Source: an uncultured Paracoccaceae bacterium (lineage in GTDB: Bacteria > Pseudomonadota > Alphaproteobacteria > Rhodobacterales > Rhodobacteraceae). Taken from it: a stretch of DNA of 64,000 nt. Below, piece by piece: positions 15,952-23,726 of this stretch; positions within the stretch are counted from its first letter, which is position 1, and every line of letters begins with the position of its first letter. The notes beneath the pieces are model-generated. The model was not told the origin of the DNA, searched no databases, and saw only the letters and a list, made by a program, of their open reading frames with translations. The stretch lies in contig CANMMF010000002.1 in the NCBI GenBank assembly GCA_947498985.1, positions 1 to 64,000 of the forward strand. The letters are read 5' to 3'. A program made the position numbers and the translations under genes.

Positions 15952-16785
15952 ATGACCGACACGCGCCCCCCTTTCGACCAGCTGGTCTTTTCCGGCGGTG
16001 GCCTGCGCTGCTTCTGGCAGGGCGGTTTCCTTGACGTGGTCCGCGACGAGATCACGCTGCAACCGGCGCGGATCGCCGGGGTTTCCGGCGGGGCGCTGGC
16101 GGCAGCCTGTTTCATCGCGCATCAGGGCCACGCCCTGCTGAACCGGATGATGCAGGCTTTCGACGACACCGATTCCAACATCGCCTGGCACGATTTCGAA
16201 AAGGACGGCGTGACCCCGCATCAGCGCGTCTATCGCGAGGTCGTGACCGATGTGCTCACCCGCGAGGCGATGCAGGCGATCGCGGACGGGCCGCTCTACC
16301 AGGTGCTGCTGGCGCATCCGCCGCTGCAATCCGCGCCGAAGCTCAGCGGCAGCGCGGCGACCATCGCGTATGAGGCGGAACTGCACACCGTCGCCGATCC
16401 GCATTTCGACTGGGCCAGAAAGCTCGGCGTCACGACCAGCTTCGTCGACGCGCGTCAGGCGGCGCGGGACGGAACGCTTGTCGACCTGGTTGTCGCCGCG
16501 GCCACCATCCCGCCGGTCTTCGAGCCGCCGCACTGGAACGACAAGCCGGTGATCGACGGCGGCATGGCTGACCAGGCGCCGATGCCCGACCCGGATAAAG
16601 GCGCCACGATGGTGCTGCTGACCCGGCAATATTCCGGTCTGAAACCCCACGAGGACCGCAGATATCTCGAACCGTCCCAGGAATGCCCTGTGGACAAGAT
16701 CGACTTCACCAGCCCCGACAAGCTCCGGACCACATGGAAATGCGGTCAGGAGGACGGACGGGCCTATCTCAAGACCCTGACCTGA
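15952..16785 (+). CDS. Patatin-like phospholipase/lipid acyl hydrolase
   Basis: A 277-residue patatin-family protein. The oxyanion GGG motif (FSGGGLRCFWQGG), the nucleophile elbow GVSGG (Ser in IAGVSGGALAAA) and the catalytic Asp in VIDGGMADQAP are all present. No signal peptide is visible, so it should act inside the cell. It sits 42 bases after phaA and 22 bases before phaB, in the same direction, so it is probably co-transcribed. Patatin hydrolases can cut phospholipids or polyesters. Intracellular PHB turnover is an attractive but unproven role. Confidence 0.88.
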   Translation: MTDTRPPFDQLVFSGGGLRCFWQGGFLDVVRDEITLQPARIAGVSGGALAAACFIAHQGHALLNRMMQAFDDTDSNIAWHDFEKDGVTPHQRVYREVVTDVLTREAMQAIADGPLYQVLLAHPPLQSAPKLSGSAATIAYEAELHTVADPHFDWARKLGVTTSFVDARQAARDGTLVDLVVAAATIPPVFEPPHWNDKPVIDGGMADQAPMPDPDKGATMVLLTRQYSGLKPHEDRRYLEPSQECPVDKIDFTSPDKLRTTWKCGQEDGRAYLKTLT

Positions 16786-16807
16786 CATCAAAAACGGAGG
16801 AACATCT

Positions 16808-17530
16808 ATGGGACGTGTAGCATTGGTCACCGGCGGCAGCCGTGGCATCGGCGAGGCCATTTCGAAGAAACTGAAAGCCGACGGCTTTGAGGTCGCGGCC
16901 ACCTATGCCGGCAATGACGAGAAGGCCGCCGCCTTCACCAACGAAACCGGTATCAAAACCTACAAGTGGAATGTCGCCGACTACGACGCCTCCAAAGAGG
17001 GCATCGCAAAGGTCGAGGCCGATCTCGGTCCGATCGACGTGGTGGTCGCCAACGCGGGTATCACCCGCGACGCGCCGTTCCACAAGATGTCGCCCGAGCA
17101 GTGGAAAGAGGTCATCGACACCAACCTCACCGGCGTGTTCAACACCGTGCATCCGGTCTGGCCGGGCATGCGTGAGCGCAAGTTCGGCCGGGTGATCGTG
17201 ATCTCGTCGGTGAACGGCCAGAAAGGCCAGTTCGCGCAGGTCAACTACGCCGCCACCAAGGCCGGTGACATCGGCATCGTGCGCAGCCTCGCGCAGGAAG
17301 GCGCCCGCGCGGGCATCACCGCCAATGTGGTGGCCCCGGGCTATATCGCGACCGAGATGGTCATGGCGGTGCCGGAGAAAGTGCGCGAATCGATCATCAG
17401 CCAGATCCCCGCAGGCCGTCTGGGCGAGCCTGAAGAGATCGCGCGCTGCGTGGCGTTCCTCGCCTCCGACGATGCGCAGTTCATCAACGGCTCGACAATT
17501 TCCGCCAACGGCGCGCAGTTTTTCTCCTGA
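16808..17530 (+). CDS. phaB: Acetoacetyl-CoA reductase
   Basis: A 240-residue short-chain dehydrogenase, full length. It has the NADPH-binding motif VTGGSRGIGEAI, VVANAGIT, the catalytic Ser (VISSVNGQKGQF) and YxxxK (VNYAATKAG), and the PhaB-type C-terminus. It reduces acetoacetyl-CoA to (R)-3-hydroxybutyryl-CoA, the monomer for PHB synthase. The synthase phaC is not in the window. AGGAGG-like spacing precedes ATG 16808, and a terminator follows 25 bases after the stop. Confidence 0.96.
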   Translation: MGRVALVTGGSRGIGEAISKKLKADGFEVAATYAGNDEKAAAFTNETGIKTYKWNVADYDASKEGIAKVEADLGPIDVVVANAGITRDAPFHKMSPEQWKEVIDTNLTGVFNTVHPVWPGMRERKFGRVIVISSVNGQKGQFAQVNYAATKAGDIGIVRSLAQEGARAGITANVVAPGYIATEMVMAVPEKVRESIISQIPAGRLGEPEEIARCVAFLASDDAQFINGSTISANGAQFFS

Positions 17531-17555
17531 GCGCGTTTGCAGTGGTGACCGATTG

Positions 17556-17586
17556 GGCGCTTTCCCGCGGGAGGGCGCCTTTTTCG
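17556..17586 (+). terminator. Terminator of the phaA-patatin-phaB operon
   Basis: A GGCGC / GCGCC stem, extended by CCC/GGG pairing in the inner part, is followed by TTTTT. Confidence 0.75.
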
Positions 17587-17677
17587 TTCGTCAGCGCACC
17601 AAATACGCGCGTTTTTTGGTATTACTCTGCATCGATGCACGCTCTATATCCACACTCAACGGATAAAGGAGACCCCC

Positions 17678-18610
17678 ATGCTGACCCAGATCAACGGATT
17701 GCACCACGTCACCTCGCTGGCGAGTGGCGCGCAGGACAACAACGCTTTCTTCACCAAGACGCTCGGATTGCGCCGCGTCAAGAAGACGGTCAATTTCGAC
17801 GCGCCTGACGTCTATCACCTCTATTACGGCGACGAGACCGGCAGCCCCGGCTCCGTCATGACCTATTTCCCGTTCCCCGGCGCGCGGCGCGGCCGGTCGG
17901 GCAGCGGCGAGGTGGCCACCACCGCGTTTACAGTGCCAAAGGACGCCCTGCCCTTCTGGGAACAGCGTCTTGCCGACCACAAGGTCGCCGGTCTGCAGAA
18001 AGGCAGCCGGTTCGGCGCGGATGTGCTGGCCTTCCAGGGCCCGGATGGCGACGGGTTTGCACTGGTGACGGGTGACGACGAACGCAGCCCATGGGTGTCC
18101 CAGGACGTGCCGGAAGAGGTCGCGATCCGCGGGTTTCACTCCGCCGACATGCGCCTTGCCCCGCGCGGCGCGGCGGCCAGCGCGGAATTGCTGCGCTTCA
18201 TGGGCTACGAGACGGCAGAGCGCGACGGCAACGTCACGCGCTTTCAGGTGCCCGGCGGTACGGCGGCCAACGTGATCGACATCAGTGAAGTCGATGCGCC
18301 GCAGGCGGATCAGGGCGCGGGATCGGTGCACCACATCGCGTTTTCGGTGGACAACCGCGAAAAGCAGCTGGAGGTGCGCCGCGCGCTCATGGACACCGGA
18401 TATCAGGTGACGCCGGTGATCGACCGGGACTATTTCTGGGCGATCTACTTCCGGTCGCCCGGCGGGGTTCTCTTCGAGGTGGCCACCAACGAGCCGGGCT
18501 TTGACCGCGACGAAGACACGGCGCATCTGGGTGAGGCGTTGAAACTGCCCAGCCAGCACGAGCATCTGCGCGGCCGGCTCGAAGAGCTGCTGGAGCCGAT
18601 CCATGACTGA
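17678..18610 (+). CDS. mhqO: MhqO-like ring-cleaving dioxygenase (VOC superfamily)
   Basis: A 310-residue protein with two tandem VOC modules. The first begins INGLHHVTSLASGAQDNNAF and the second includes GSVHHIAFSVDNREKQ, supplying the metal-binding His, with Glu in GGVLFEVATNEPGF. It matches the MhqO/MhqA group, which in Bacillus is induced by quinones and hydroquinones and is thought to open hydroquinone rings. The ribosome binding site AAAGGAG precedes ATG 17678. It overlaps the next gene by 8 bases, an mhqO-mhqD order. Confidence 0.88.
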   Translation: MLTQINGLHHVTSLASGAQDNNAFFTKTLGLRRVKKTVNFDAPDVYHLYYGDETGSPGSVMTYFPFPGARRGRSGSGEVATTAFTVPKDALPFWEQRLADHKVAGLQKGSRFGADVLAFQGPDGDGFALVTGDDERSPWVSQDVPEEVAIRGFHSADMRLAPRGAAASAELLRFMGYETAERDGNVTRFQVPGGTAANVIDISEVDAPQADQGAGSVHHIAFSVDNREKQLEVRRALMDTGYQVTPVIDRDYFWAIYFRSPGGVLFEVATNEPGFDRDEDTAHLGEALKLPSQHEHLRGRLEELLEPIHD

Positions 18611-19202
18611 GCTTGTCTTTGCCGAAACCGAAGGCGCGCCCGGCGCGCCTCTCGTCTTCACGTTCCACGGCACCGGCGGGTCGGAGCGGCAGTTCCACGA
18701 TTTTCCGCGCCAGGTGATTCCCGAGGCGCATGTGATCTCGCCGCGAGGCGACGTCTCTGAAGGCGGCGCGCTGCGGTTCTTTCGGCGCACCGGCGAGGGC
18801 GTCTACGACATGGAGGATCTTTCCGCGCGCACCGATGCGATGACGCGCTTTCTTGCGGCGGCCAAGGCCCGGGTCGGCGCGCGCCGCGTGATCGGGCTGG
18901 GCTATTCCAACGGCGCCAACATTCTGGCGGCGGTGGCAATGCGGTCGCCGGATATCTTCACCGACATCGCGCTGATGCACCCGCTGATCCCCTGGACCCC
19001 GGCGCCGCAACCCGAACTTTCGGGCACCCGCATTCTCGTCACGGCGGGGGAGCGCGATCCGATCTGCCCCGCACCTCAGACCGAAGCACTGCTCGACTGG
19101 CTGCGGGCGCAAGACACCGAGCCGGAGACGCTCTGGCATCCGGGCGGCCACGAGATCGTGCAGGCAGAGGTGGAGGCGCTGGCGAGGTTTCTGGCCGAAT
19201 GA
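18603..19202 (+). CDS. mhqD: MhqD-like alpha/beta hydrolase (carboxylesterase)
   Basis: A 199-residue alpha/beta hydrolase of the phospholipase/carboxylesterase type. It has the oxyanion stretch LVFTFHGTGGSERQF, the nucleophile in GLGYSNGANILA (Ser in GYSNG), the Asp in AGERDPICP and the His in HPGGHEI. MhqD-type hydrolases accompany MhqO dioxygenases in quinone detoxification. The start overlaps the mhqO-like stop. A hairpin at 19207-19244 may end the transcript. Confidence 0.88.
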   Translation: MTELVFAETEGAPGAPLVFTFHGTGGSERQFHDFPRQVIPEAHVISPRGDVSEGGALRFFRRTGEGVYDMEDLSARTDAMTRFLAAAKARVGARRVIGLGYSNGANILAAVAMRSPDIFTDIALMHPLIPWTPAPQPELSGTRILVTAGERDPICPAPQTEALLDWLRAQDTEPETLWHPGGHEIVQAEVEALARFLAE

Positions 19203-19206
19203 CATG

Positions 19207-19244
19207 AAAAACGCCCCCGGAGCCATGACGGTTCGGGGGCGTTT
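19207..19244 (-). terminator. Hairpin terminator between mhqD-like gene and small peptide gene
   Basis: An 11-bp stem, AAACGCCCCCG / CGGGGGCGTTT. On the minus strand it is followed by a run of five T, so it ends the small peptide transcript. It may also serve the plus-strand mhq operon. Confidence 0.85.
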
Positions 19245-19288
19245 CCAGAACGGCGGGACGCGCAACCTCAGGGGGTCGCGACCTGCGG

Positions 19289-19402
19289 TCAGCGGCGGCG
19301 CGGGAAGAGCGACCGCCAGAACCCGGCGACCATTTCGCCGCGCGCATCGTGGGCGGCCTTGAAGGCGCGGTCGTAGCGGGTGTCTTGGCTGAACTCGATC
19401 AT
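19289..19402 (-). CDS. Small uncharacterised peptide, 37 residues
   Basis: A short frame beginning MIEFSQDTRYDRAFKAAHDA and ending SLFPRRR. The reasons to believe it: it has a ribosome binding site (GGAGAAAG, 4 bases before ATG 19402), its own terminator 45 bases downstream, and a position divergent from a LysR-family regulator 120 bp away. The peptide is amphipathic with a Trp-Arg-rich, basic end, reminiscent of DUF1127-like small proteins, but it does not carry the DUF1127 motif. The function is unknown. The divergent regulator may control it. Confidence 0.65.
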   Translation of the reverse strand: MIEFSQDTRYDRAFKAAHDARGEMVAGFWRSLFPRRR

Positions 19403-19522
19403 TGTCTTTCTCCAGTCTCGTTTCAGGATCAGTGTTTTTGAACTGCATCTGATATGCACCCTTTCAGACGCTTCGACAAACGAGACTTTTCAAGCCTTCG
19501 GATTAGTATTATTTAACTGAAC

Positions 19523-20464
19523 ATGATCGACCGCCTTCCCCCGCTCAAAGCCCTGCGCGCCTTCGAGGCCGCCGCGCGCCACATGTCCTTCGCCAAGGCC
19601 GCGGAGGAGTTGCATGTCACCCCGGCGGCCTTGTCGTTCCAGATCAAGAACCTCGAGGCGCATCTGGGCCAGCCGCTCTTTCGCCGCCTGAACCGTGCGG
19701 TGGAGCTGACCGAAGCCGGACGGCTGCTGGCGCCGGGCGCGTCCGAAGGCTTCGAGAGGCTGTCGCGCGCCTGGAGCGCCACGAACCGGTTGCAGGACAG
19801 CCGCACGCTGTCGGTGACCGCGGGCCCGGCCTTCACCGCCAAGTGGCTCGCGCCGCGGCTGTTTGCCTTCGCGCAGGCGCATCCGGAGATCGAGCTGCGT
19901 TTTACCGCAACCCTGCGGCAGCTCGATTTTCAGCGCGACGAGGTGGATGTGGCGATCCGCTACGGCTTTGGCACGGATGAAGGGCTGCACTCAGAACATC
20001 TGATGAACGAGACCATCACGCCGATGATGCGCCCTGATCTCGCCGCGCTCTACCCCACCCCTGCCAGCTTGCAGGAGGCCGCGCTGCTGCATGACGGCTC
20101 GGTCGATTTCATGTCGCAGCCCGCCGATTGGACGGTCTGGTTTCGCGCCAACGGGATCGCGCATGTGCCGGTGCCAGCGGCGCGCTTTTCGCAGGCCGAC
20201 CACGCGCTTGACGCGTCGCTGGCCGGTGTCGGCGTGTTGCTGACGCGCACATCGCTCGCCGCGCAATACCTCGCCAACGGGCAGCTTGTCGCGCCGTTCG
20301 AGATCGGATTGACCACGCAGGCGCGGTTCCGGTTTCTATGTGCGGAAGGGACAATCACCCGACCGCAGATTGCCGCGTTTCACGACTGGCTGCTGGCGGA
20401 GATCAACATGATACCGGATGGAACCGAAGGGCGCGTGCTGGTCCCGGTATCGGATCTGGCCTGA
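19523..20464 (+). CDS. LysR-family regulator, GcvA-like
   Basis: A 313-residue LysR protein. The N-terminal helix-turn-helix is in PLKALRAFEAAARHMSFAKA then AAEELHVTPAALSFQIKNLE, followed by the GcvA-type substrate-binding domain (LSVTAGPAFTAKWLAPRLFA, VDVAIRYGFG). GcvA-like members often activate beta-lactamase, glycine cleavage or envelope genes. The divergent 37-residue peptide gene is the obvious candidate target. The C-terminus is longer than in GcvA by about 10 residues. A long hairpin follows the stop. Confidence 0.92.
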   Translation: MIDRLPPLKALRAFEAAARHMSFAKAAEELHVTPAALSFQIKNLEAHLGQPLFRRLNRAVELTEAGRLLAPGASEGFERLSRAWSATNRLQDSRTLSVTAGPAFTAKWLAPRLFAFAQAHPEIELRFTATLRQLDFQRDEVDVAIRYGFGTDEGLHSEHLMNETITPMMRPDLAALYPTPASLQEAALLHDGSVDFMSQPADWTVWFRANGIAHVPVPAARFSQADHALDASLAGVGVLLTRTSLAAQYLANGQLVAPFEIGLTTQARFRFLCAEGTITRPQIAAFHDWLLAEINMIPDGTEGRVLVPVSDLA

Positions 20465-20476
20465 CGGCCAGAGCGT

Positions 20477-20517
20477 GGGTCGGCGGCACCCCTGTCCCTT
20501 GGGTGCCCGCCCGACCC
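20477..20517 (+). terminator. Long hairpin between convergent LysR and DUF465 genes
   Basis: GGGTCGGCGGCACCC pairs with GGGTGCCCGCCCGACCC (one small bulge), loop about 9 bases, followed by GTTTCC. It is placed as the terminator of the LysR gene, though the T run is poor. Confidence 0.6.
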
Positions 20518-20523
20518 GTTTCC

Positions 20524-20700
20524 TCAGTGAACGGTCTGCGTTTCGAGACGTACAATCTCTTCCTTGATACGCAGTTTTTGCTTTTTCAGTTCGGCGACAC
20601 GCAGATCATCAATGCCGGGAGCACGTTGCGCTTCCTCTACCTCGGTGGAGAGTATTTGGTGCTTCCTCTTCAGTTCCTGCAAGTGCGAACTCAAGCTCAT
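20524..20700 (-). CDS. YdcH/DUF465 family small protein
   Basis: A 58-residue helical protein: MSLSSHLQELKRKHQILSTE then RVAELKKQKLRIKEEIVRLE. This is the DUF465 (YdcH) pattern of short coiled coils. The ATG at 20700 follows a near-perfect AAGGAGGAT, which decides it over longer versions. The role of the family is unknown. Confidence 0.92.
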   Translation of the reverse strand: MSLSSHLQELKRKHQILSTEVEEAQRAPGIDDLRVAELKKQKLRIKEEIVRLETQTVH

Positions 20701-20865
20701 GGGATCCTCCTTCTTGTGAAATGGACTTTCAGTGCAGCATAAGACATGCTCAAAGTCACGCCGCAGCTGCAGCATGGCGGCCAACATTTCATGACAATGC
20801 GAAACACTTTGCCGATCTGCGCAGGGATTGATCTGTTTTCAGACGCTTGCGGCAAAGCGACCCTG

Positions 20866-21636
20866 TCAGAGACCGTGTCCTTCGCGCAGCACCCCCGACA
20901 CCAGTTCGGTGAAGTTATCGCCGTCCGACCCATGGCTGTCGCCGCGGTGCAGAATGATCGTCGGATGCATCCGGAACGGCCCGCGCCCGCCCTTGCGGCC
21001 GCGCAGTATTGCAAGCTTCGGCGCCCGGGCCTGACGGGGGGCGAAGGGCAGAAGCTCCAATGAGCCAAGGCAGGCGTCAAACCCGGTGATCAGTTCGGCC
21101 AGGCGCTCCGTGCGCTGAATCATGCTGACGGTGCCGCCGGGCGCCGTGCGCCGCGCCGCAGCATCGACCCAGACCGCCAGCGGCAGATCGGAGCCGCGCC
21201 CGGCCTCGCGCCCGGTATCCGGGGCGCGACTGCGCGCGCAGGTTTCGAAAAACGGCGGGTTGGCGATCACATGGTCGAAGCAGCGTTGCCTCAGATCGGC
21301 GGGGATCCGCGCGACATCGCCGTCCCAGACCTCGCCCTGCAGGCCGTTTTCCGCCAGATTGTCGCGCGCAAGGGCGGCGTAGCCCGGCTGGATCTCGAGG
21401 CCCGCCAGGGCAAGCCCCGGCACCCGCCAGCCAAGACAGCACGACGCCACCCCCGCGCCACAACCCAGTTCCAGCACCGACTGGTCCTTGCACGCGGCAA
21501 CCGATGCGGCCAGCAAGACCGGGTCGATCCCGGCGCGGTAGCCTGCCTTGGGTTGCCAGATCCGCACCCGTCCGCCGAGAAACGCGTCGCAGCGGCGCTC
21601 TTCCTCGGCAAAGACCTCAGTCCTCAAACCTGACAC
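20866..21636 (-). CDS. trmN6: tRNA1(Val) (adenine(37)-N6)-methyltransferase-like enzyme
   Basis: A 256-residue class I methyltransferase. It opens with DAFLGGRVRIWQPKAGYRAG and DPVLLAAS, has the SAM-binding motif VLELGCGAGVASCCLGWRVP, and the catalytic NPPF motif in FDHVIANPPFFETC, which marks N6-adenine methyltransferases acting on tRNA or similar substrates. The start is GTG 21636, or TTG 21627. It overlaps the DUF2007 gene by 20 bases and is probably co-transcribed with it. Confidence 0.85.
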   Translation of the reverse strand: MSGLRTEVFAEEERRCDAFLGGRVRIWQPKAGYRAGIDPVLLAASVAACKDQSVLELGCGAGVASCCLGWRVPGLALAGLEIQPGYAALARDNLAENGLQGEVWDGDVARIPADLRQRCFDHVIANPPFFETCARSRAPDTGREAGRGSDLPLAVWVDAAARRTAPGGTVSMIQRTERLAELITGFDACLGSLELLPFAPRQARAPKLAILRGRKGGRGPFRMHPTIILHRGDSHGSDGDNFTELVSGVLREGHGL

Positions 21637-21832
21637 CGGCCTCGCGCAACACCCGCCGGGCCTGATCGATCTCGTCGCGGCGCACCATCAGGCGGCGCGG
21701 CAATATGCCGATCGATCCTTCGAGCACGCTCATATTTACGTCCAACTCGAAGGTCTCTATACCCTCTTCGGACAGCAGAGTGCGGGCGAGCGGGATCAGG
21801 GTGATGTCGTTTGTGCGCAAAAGCTCTTCCAT
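21617..21832 (-). CDS. DUF2007 small protein
   Basis: A 71-residue protein: MEELLRTNDITLIPLARTLL then EGIETFELDVNMSVLEGSIG and RRLMVRRDEIDQARRVL. This is the DUF2007 fold (ferredoxin-like, sometimes called a putative signal-transducing protein). Its stop overlaps the start of the methyltransferase. It faces the polyprenyl synthase gene across a 67-bp divergent gap. Confidence 0.92.
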   Translation of the reverse strand: MEELLRTNDITLIPLARTLLSEEGIETFELDVNMSVLEGSIGILPRRLMVRRDEIDQARRVLREAGVRFED

Positions 21833-21899
21833 GTCGGCGATGTAAGGACAAGGCGCACGGAATGTCGAGCCTTGGACGAGGGAGTTCACGGGGAGTTTG

Positions 21900-22898
21900 A
21901 TGGGTCTCGACGAAGCACGCGTGAAACCGCATGAACGGCTGGCCGAAGTTCTCGCGGGGGACATGGCAGAGGTCAACGCGCTGATCCGCAGCCGCATGGC
22001 GTCGGAGCACGCGCCCCGCATACCGGAGGTCACGGCGCATCTGGTCGATGCGGGCGGCAAGCGTTTGCGCCCGATGCTGACTCTCGCCTCGGCCCGGATG
22101 AGCGGCTATGACGGCCCCTACCACGTGCATCTCGCCGCCACGGTGGAGTTCATCCACACCGCAACGCTGCTGCATGACGACGTGGTGGACGAGAGCGCGA
22201 AGCGGCGCGGGCGGCCCACGGCGAACCTGCTCTGGGACAACAAATCCTCGGTTCTGGTCGGCGATTACCTCTTTGCGCGCTCGTTCCAGCTGATGACGGA
22301 AACCGGCAATATCCGCGTGCTGCGGATCCTTTCCGACGCCGCGGCCACCATCGCCGAAGGCGAGGTGCTGCAGATGACCGCGGCACAGGATCTCGCCACG
22401 ACGGAGGCGGTCTATCTGCAGGTGGTGCGCGGCAAAACGGCGGCGCTGTTCTCGGCGGCGACCGAGGTGGGCGGCGTGATCGCCGGGCGCCCCGAGGACG
22501 AGGTCCGCGCGCTTTTTGCCTATGGCGACGCGCTGGGGATCTCGTTCCAGATCGTCGACGATCTGCTGGATTACTGGGGTAGCGAGGCCACGGGCAAGAA
22601 TGTCGGCGACGATTTCCGCGAGCGCAAGCTCACCTTGCCGGTGATCAAGGCGGTTGCGAAGGCCAACCCCGAAGAGCGGGCGTTCTGGGCGCGCGTGATC
22701 GAAAAGGGTGACCAGCGCGACGGCGATCTGGAGCATGCGCTGGCGCTCCTGAACGCGCATGGCGCGCTCGAAGCGACCCGGCTCGACGCGCTGGCCTGGT
22801 CGGCCAGGGCCCGCGAGGCGATGCGCGCCCTGCCGCAATCGGACCTGCGCGATCTGCTGATCGAGCTTTCGGATTACGTGGTTGCGCGGGTGAACTGA
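21900..22898 (+). CDS. ispB: All-trans polyprenyl diphosphate synthase (probable ubiquinone side chain)
   Basis: A 332-residue trans-prenyltransferase. The first aspartate-rich motif is LLHDDVVDES (residues 91-99) and the second IVDDLLDYW. Also present are GGKRLRPMLTL and the KTAALFSAATEVG segment. It elongates farnesyl diphosphate with isopentenyl diphosphate. In this group of bacteria the product is normally decaprenyl diphosphate for ubiquinone-10, but the length cannot be read from sequence with certainty. ATG 21900 is chosen over TTG 21897 on spacing from GGGGAG. It converges with ispE, another isoprenoid gene, 6 bases away. Confidence 0.93.
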   Translation: MGLDEARVKPHERLAEVLAGDMAEVNALIRSRMASEHAPRIPEVTAHLVDAGGKRLRPMLTLASARMSGYDGPYHVHLAATVEFIHTATLLHDDVVDESAKRRGRPTANLLWDNKSSVLVGDYLFARSFQLMTETGNIRVLRILSDAAATIAEGEVLQMTAAQDLATTEAVYLQVVRGKTAALFSAATEVGGVIAGRPEDEVRALFAYGDALGISFQIVDDLLDYWGSEATGKNVGDDFRERKLTLPVIKAVAKANPEERAFWARVIEKGDQRDGDLEHALALLNAHGALEATRLDALAWSARAREAMRALPQSDLRDLLIELSDYVVARVN

Positions 22899-22904
22899 GG
22901 CGCG

Positions 22905-23726
22905 CTAGCGCAACACGCAGTCACGCACCCACCAGTCGGGGAATGCAGCGCTCAGCGTCTTTGCGCCGCTCTTGGCGCGCGCAGGGTCTTCGAAAAGCGC
23001 AAAGCAGGTCGCGCCGGATCCCGACATCCGCGCAAGCGACGCGGCTTTCAGAGAGGCGAGCTGGCGCAGCACCTCGCCGATGACCGGTTGCAGCGCTGTG
23101 GCCGGGGCCTCCAGATCGTTGCGCTGCGTGGCCAGCCAATCGAGTGCGGCGCGCGCGCCGCCGCCATCGGGCCACGCGGTCATCGGCGCGTTGGATTTGG
23201 TCTTGAGCGCGGCAAACACCTTTGGGGTTGGCACCGCGACGCCCGGATTCGCCAGAACCGCATGCAAGGGCGCCATGTGCAGCGGCAACACGCGCTCTCC
23301 GGTGCCCGTCATATGCGCGGCCTGCGCGACGCGACAGACAGGGACGTCCGCGCCGAGGGAGGCCGGGTCCACCGGCGCCGGGCGGCCGTAAAGCTGCTCC
23401 ATCGCCGCCAGAGTGGCCGCGGCATCCGACGAGCCGCCGCCGATGCCTGCCTCGGACGGCAGGTGTTTGTCCAGCGTGATCGCCACCGGCGTGCCGAATG
23501 CCAGCGCCGCCTTCCAGCAAAGGTTGCGCGCATCCGCAGGCACGCCATTGGACATCGGACCGGTCACGTCGAGCGCCATTTCCGGCGCGTCGCGGACGGT
23601 GACCCGGTCGCCGATATCGGCGAACATCACCAGCGAATCGAGCAGGTGATACCCGTCCGCGCGCTGGCCGGTCACATGAAGGGTGAGGTTGATCTTGGCC
23701 GGCGCGAAGGCCTCAGCCTTCGTCAT
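22905..23726 (-). CDS. ispE: 4-diphosphocytidyl-2-C-methyl-D-erythritol kinase
   Basis: A 273-residue GHMP kinase of the non-mevalonate isoprenoid pathway, phosphorylating CDP-methylerythritol. It has the N-terminal APAKINLTLHVTGQRADGYH, the phosphate-binding GHMP loop EAGIGGGSSDAAATL, and a C-terminal MSGSGATCFALF. ATG 23726 gives the standard N-terminus and overlaps the stop of the upstream TPR gene by 14 bases, so the two are translationally linked. Confidence 0.96.
   Translation of the reverse strand: MTKAEAFAPAKINLTLHVTGQRADGYHLLDSLVMFADIGDRVTVRDAPEMALDVTGPMSNGVPADARNLCWKAALAFGTPVAITLDKHLPSEAGIGGGSSDAAATLAAMEQLYGRPAPVDPASLGADVPVCRVAQAAHMTGTGERVLPLHMAPLHAVLANPGVAVPTPKVFAALKTKSNAPMTAWPDGGGARAALDWLATQRNDLEAPATALQPVIGEVLRQLASLKAASLARMSGSGATCFALFEDPARAKSGAKTLSAAFPDWWVRDCVLR

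Noticed and set aside
14308-16902. An 864-codon open frame on the minus strand opposite phaA and the patatin gene
   Set aside because: It mirrors well-recognised thiolase and patatin genes. Its predicted protein is rich in Arg, His and Gly with no family match, as expected for the complement of GC-rich genes.
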